DNA of 64,000 nucleotides from Nemania diffusa (lineage: Eukaryota; Ascomycota; Sordariomycetes; Xylariales; Xylariaceae): NCBI GenBank assembly GCA_038501195.1, contig JBBPUQ010000006.1, positions 3,534,001-3,598,000 of the forward strand. Direction: 5' to 3'. The notes beneath the pieces are model-generated. The model searched no databases. It saw only the letters and a program-made list of their open reading frames with translations, and had not been told where the DNA came from. Each line of letters starts with the position of its first letter. Position 1 is the stretch's first letter. Positions 62,830-64,000 of this stretch are shown here, in pieces. The position numbers were made by a program, and so were the translations under genes.

Positions 62830-63596
62830 ATGGCGTCAAAGAAGGACATGCGACGACCCGACCTAAGTAAGACAACCAGACCAGACCACCTCTTTGCCCG
62901 TGTCGCATCCGCGCATCACAGCGCACCGCGCCGCATTGCGCACTGCATCGCGGGAGCCTGAACCGGGATCCCTCATAGCCCAACCCAGAAAAAGACGAAG
63001 ACGAAGCTAACGCTATCCGCCCCGTGCAAACAGTCGTCCCGTACCAGGAGCCGCCCGTCGGCAAATCAGGCGAAAGCCCCGAGTTCTCCTCGACGTTGTC
63101 GTCCACGATGCCCATGGCCGCCATCTTCACGCGCAACAAGTACATAGGCTGGTATGTCTGGCCCTCTAGCTCGCCGTGCTGAAAGAAAGGGAGAGGAAGA
63201 GAAGAGGGAGGGGGAGGAAGACCCGAGAGGCAAAGCAGGCGACAGATATACATCTGCATTGCAGATCTCCAAGCTAACATGCCTACCCCGTGTGCAGGGC
63301 CGCCGTCGTCTTCAGCATGCAAAGCTGGCTCGGCGAGAGCGAGGCGACGACGCAGACCACGAGTACGCCGGGCTACTTCAGCGTGGGCATGTCAGGTAAG
63401 CGAAGACCGCCCTACGACTCATAACACTTCAACCCCTTCTCCTTCGGCTTCCTCTAAACCCCCGTCCCACATCTCCAGCCCGCTTGACCACTAATTGCAA
63501 ATCATCTCAACAGTCATGGCCCTTCTCGTGACCTACCTCCCCATATTCATGCCCCCGGTACCTGGGCAAGCCCAACCCGTCGCCCCCACCGCCTAG
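62830..63596 (+). CDS. Asterix/UPF0139 family small ER membrane protein (PAT complex), four exons
   Basis: Exons 62830-62866, 63034-63151, 63298-63395 and 63514-63596 join in frame to 111 residues. The introns (167, 146 and 118 nt) have GTAAG/GTATG donors and CAG acceptors; the first two carry AAGCTAAC branch sites. The protein has a basic N-terminus with R-R-P-D-L and V-P-Y-Q-E-P-P. A membrane-associated stretch Y-I-G-W-A-A-V-V-F-S-M-Q-S-W-L follows, then S-V-G-M-S-V-M-A-L-L-V-T-Y-L-P-I-F and a Pro-rich end. Order and length fit Asterix (human WDR83OS). With CCDC47, Asterix forms the PAT chaperone complex for multi-pass membrane proteins in the ER. No exon exceeds 120 nt, so a simple ORF scan would miss the gene. 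Confidence 0.85.
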
Positions 63597-64000
63597 GCGA
63601 CGAACTGCCACCCGGAACCCTCTCTCTTTCCATTCTCATCGTCAGTCCTTTGTTAAACCCGGTATAAAATAATATTTGATAAAAGGAGTTGGCAGTGTCG
63701 GATATCCAGTATATAACCATCCGAAACTTACGACGTGGGGAAGTTGCGAAGGCAGCAAAAGGGGGCAAGAGAACAAGCGCTCTAGGTAACGGATGGACGA
63801 TGCCATCGTAAAGAAGCGCATGGCATCTCGCAGTTTAGCCAGGCTTTAGATCGGGCTAGGAGCGATAGACGATTGGACAGGGTGTAACAAAACTACGTAG
63901 CCTCAAAAATAATAGAGAAATCGTATGCGAAGCGACCATACATAAACACTATTTCAAAGGTCCACAGCATTTCCTATGCATTTCCCCAGTCATAAGATGG
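63597..64000. other. 3' flank of the Asterix-like gene
   Basis: No further gene is seen before the window ends. Confidence 0.5.

Overview
The window is fungal nuclear DNA. The genes have short introns (50-167 nt) with CTAAC/CTGAC-type branch sites. The protein set (Med12/Srb8 with a fungal N-terminus, secreted GH79 and GH32 enzymes, Yae1, an RraA-type aldolase, an Asterix-like ER protein, a FunK1-type kinase relic) and the massive C-to-T/G-to-A decay of repeats (repeat-induced point mutation, RIP) indicate a filamentous ascomycete, most likely a Sordariomycete. The species cannot be read from the sequence.

Positions 1 to about 34,280 are an extremely AT-rich block; sampled 60-base lines hold only about 3-6 G+C. 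It carries no intact gene and is made of RIP-decayed mobile elements. Two copies of one Ty3/Gypsy-type LTR retrotransposon (2478-9192 and 14337-21027) have 235-239 bp LTRs, 5-bp target duplications and a reverse-transcriptase relic. From about 10,804 to 33,570 lies a giant inverted repeat. Its two arms are each about 7.1 kb once nested insertions are removed. The left arm is interrupted by the second Gypsy copy and the right arm by a 1,084-bp LTR-bearing miniature element (30712-31795). A roughly 480-bp fold-back element (24911-25390) sits at the centre. A repeat of about 195 bp (called X here) caps the arms. The fold-back and miniature elements are visibly less decayed than their surroundings and so are probably younger.

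At about 34.3 kb the composition switches abruptly to ordinary gene-bearing DNA. In order: a secreted GH79 beta-glucuronidase-like enzyme (-, 34510-36000); a 3.6 kb gene-poor stretch; a five-exon RraA/HMG-aldolase-like gene (+, 39786-40843); YAE1 (+, 41620-42345); a gene-poor stretch with a tRNA-like relic and a 675-bp hAT-type non-autonomous element (44773-45447) that encloses a minisatellite; the three-exon Mediator subunit gene SRB8/MED12 (-, 46506-51168); a gene-poor stretch with a broken FunK1-type kinase gene (-, about 54420-55440); a secreted GH32 fructan hydrolase with a domain inserted in its propeller (+, 57938-60263); and a four-exon Asterix/UPF0139 gene (+, 62830-63596).

The genes form no single pathway. 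MED12, YAE1 and Asterix are housekeeping genes (transcription regulation, Fe-S protein assembly, ER membrane-protein biogenesis). GH79 and GH32 are secreted carbohydrate-active enzymes, one of them beside the heterochromatin-like block. The most unusual material is the layered repeat architecture, above all the nested palindrome and the miniature LTR element with a Pol III-like promoter signature.
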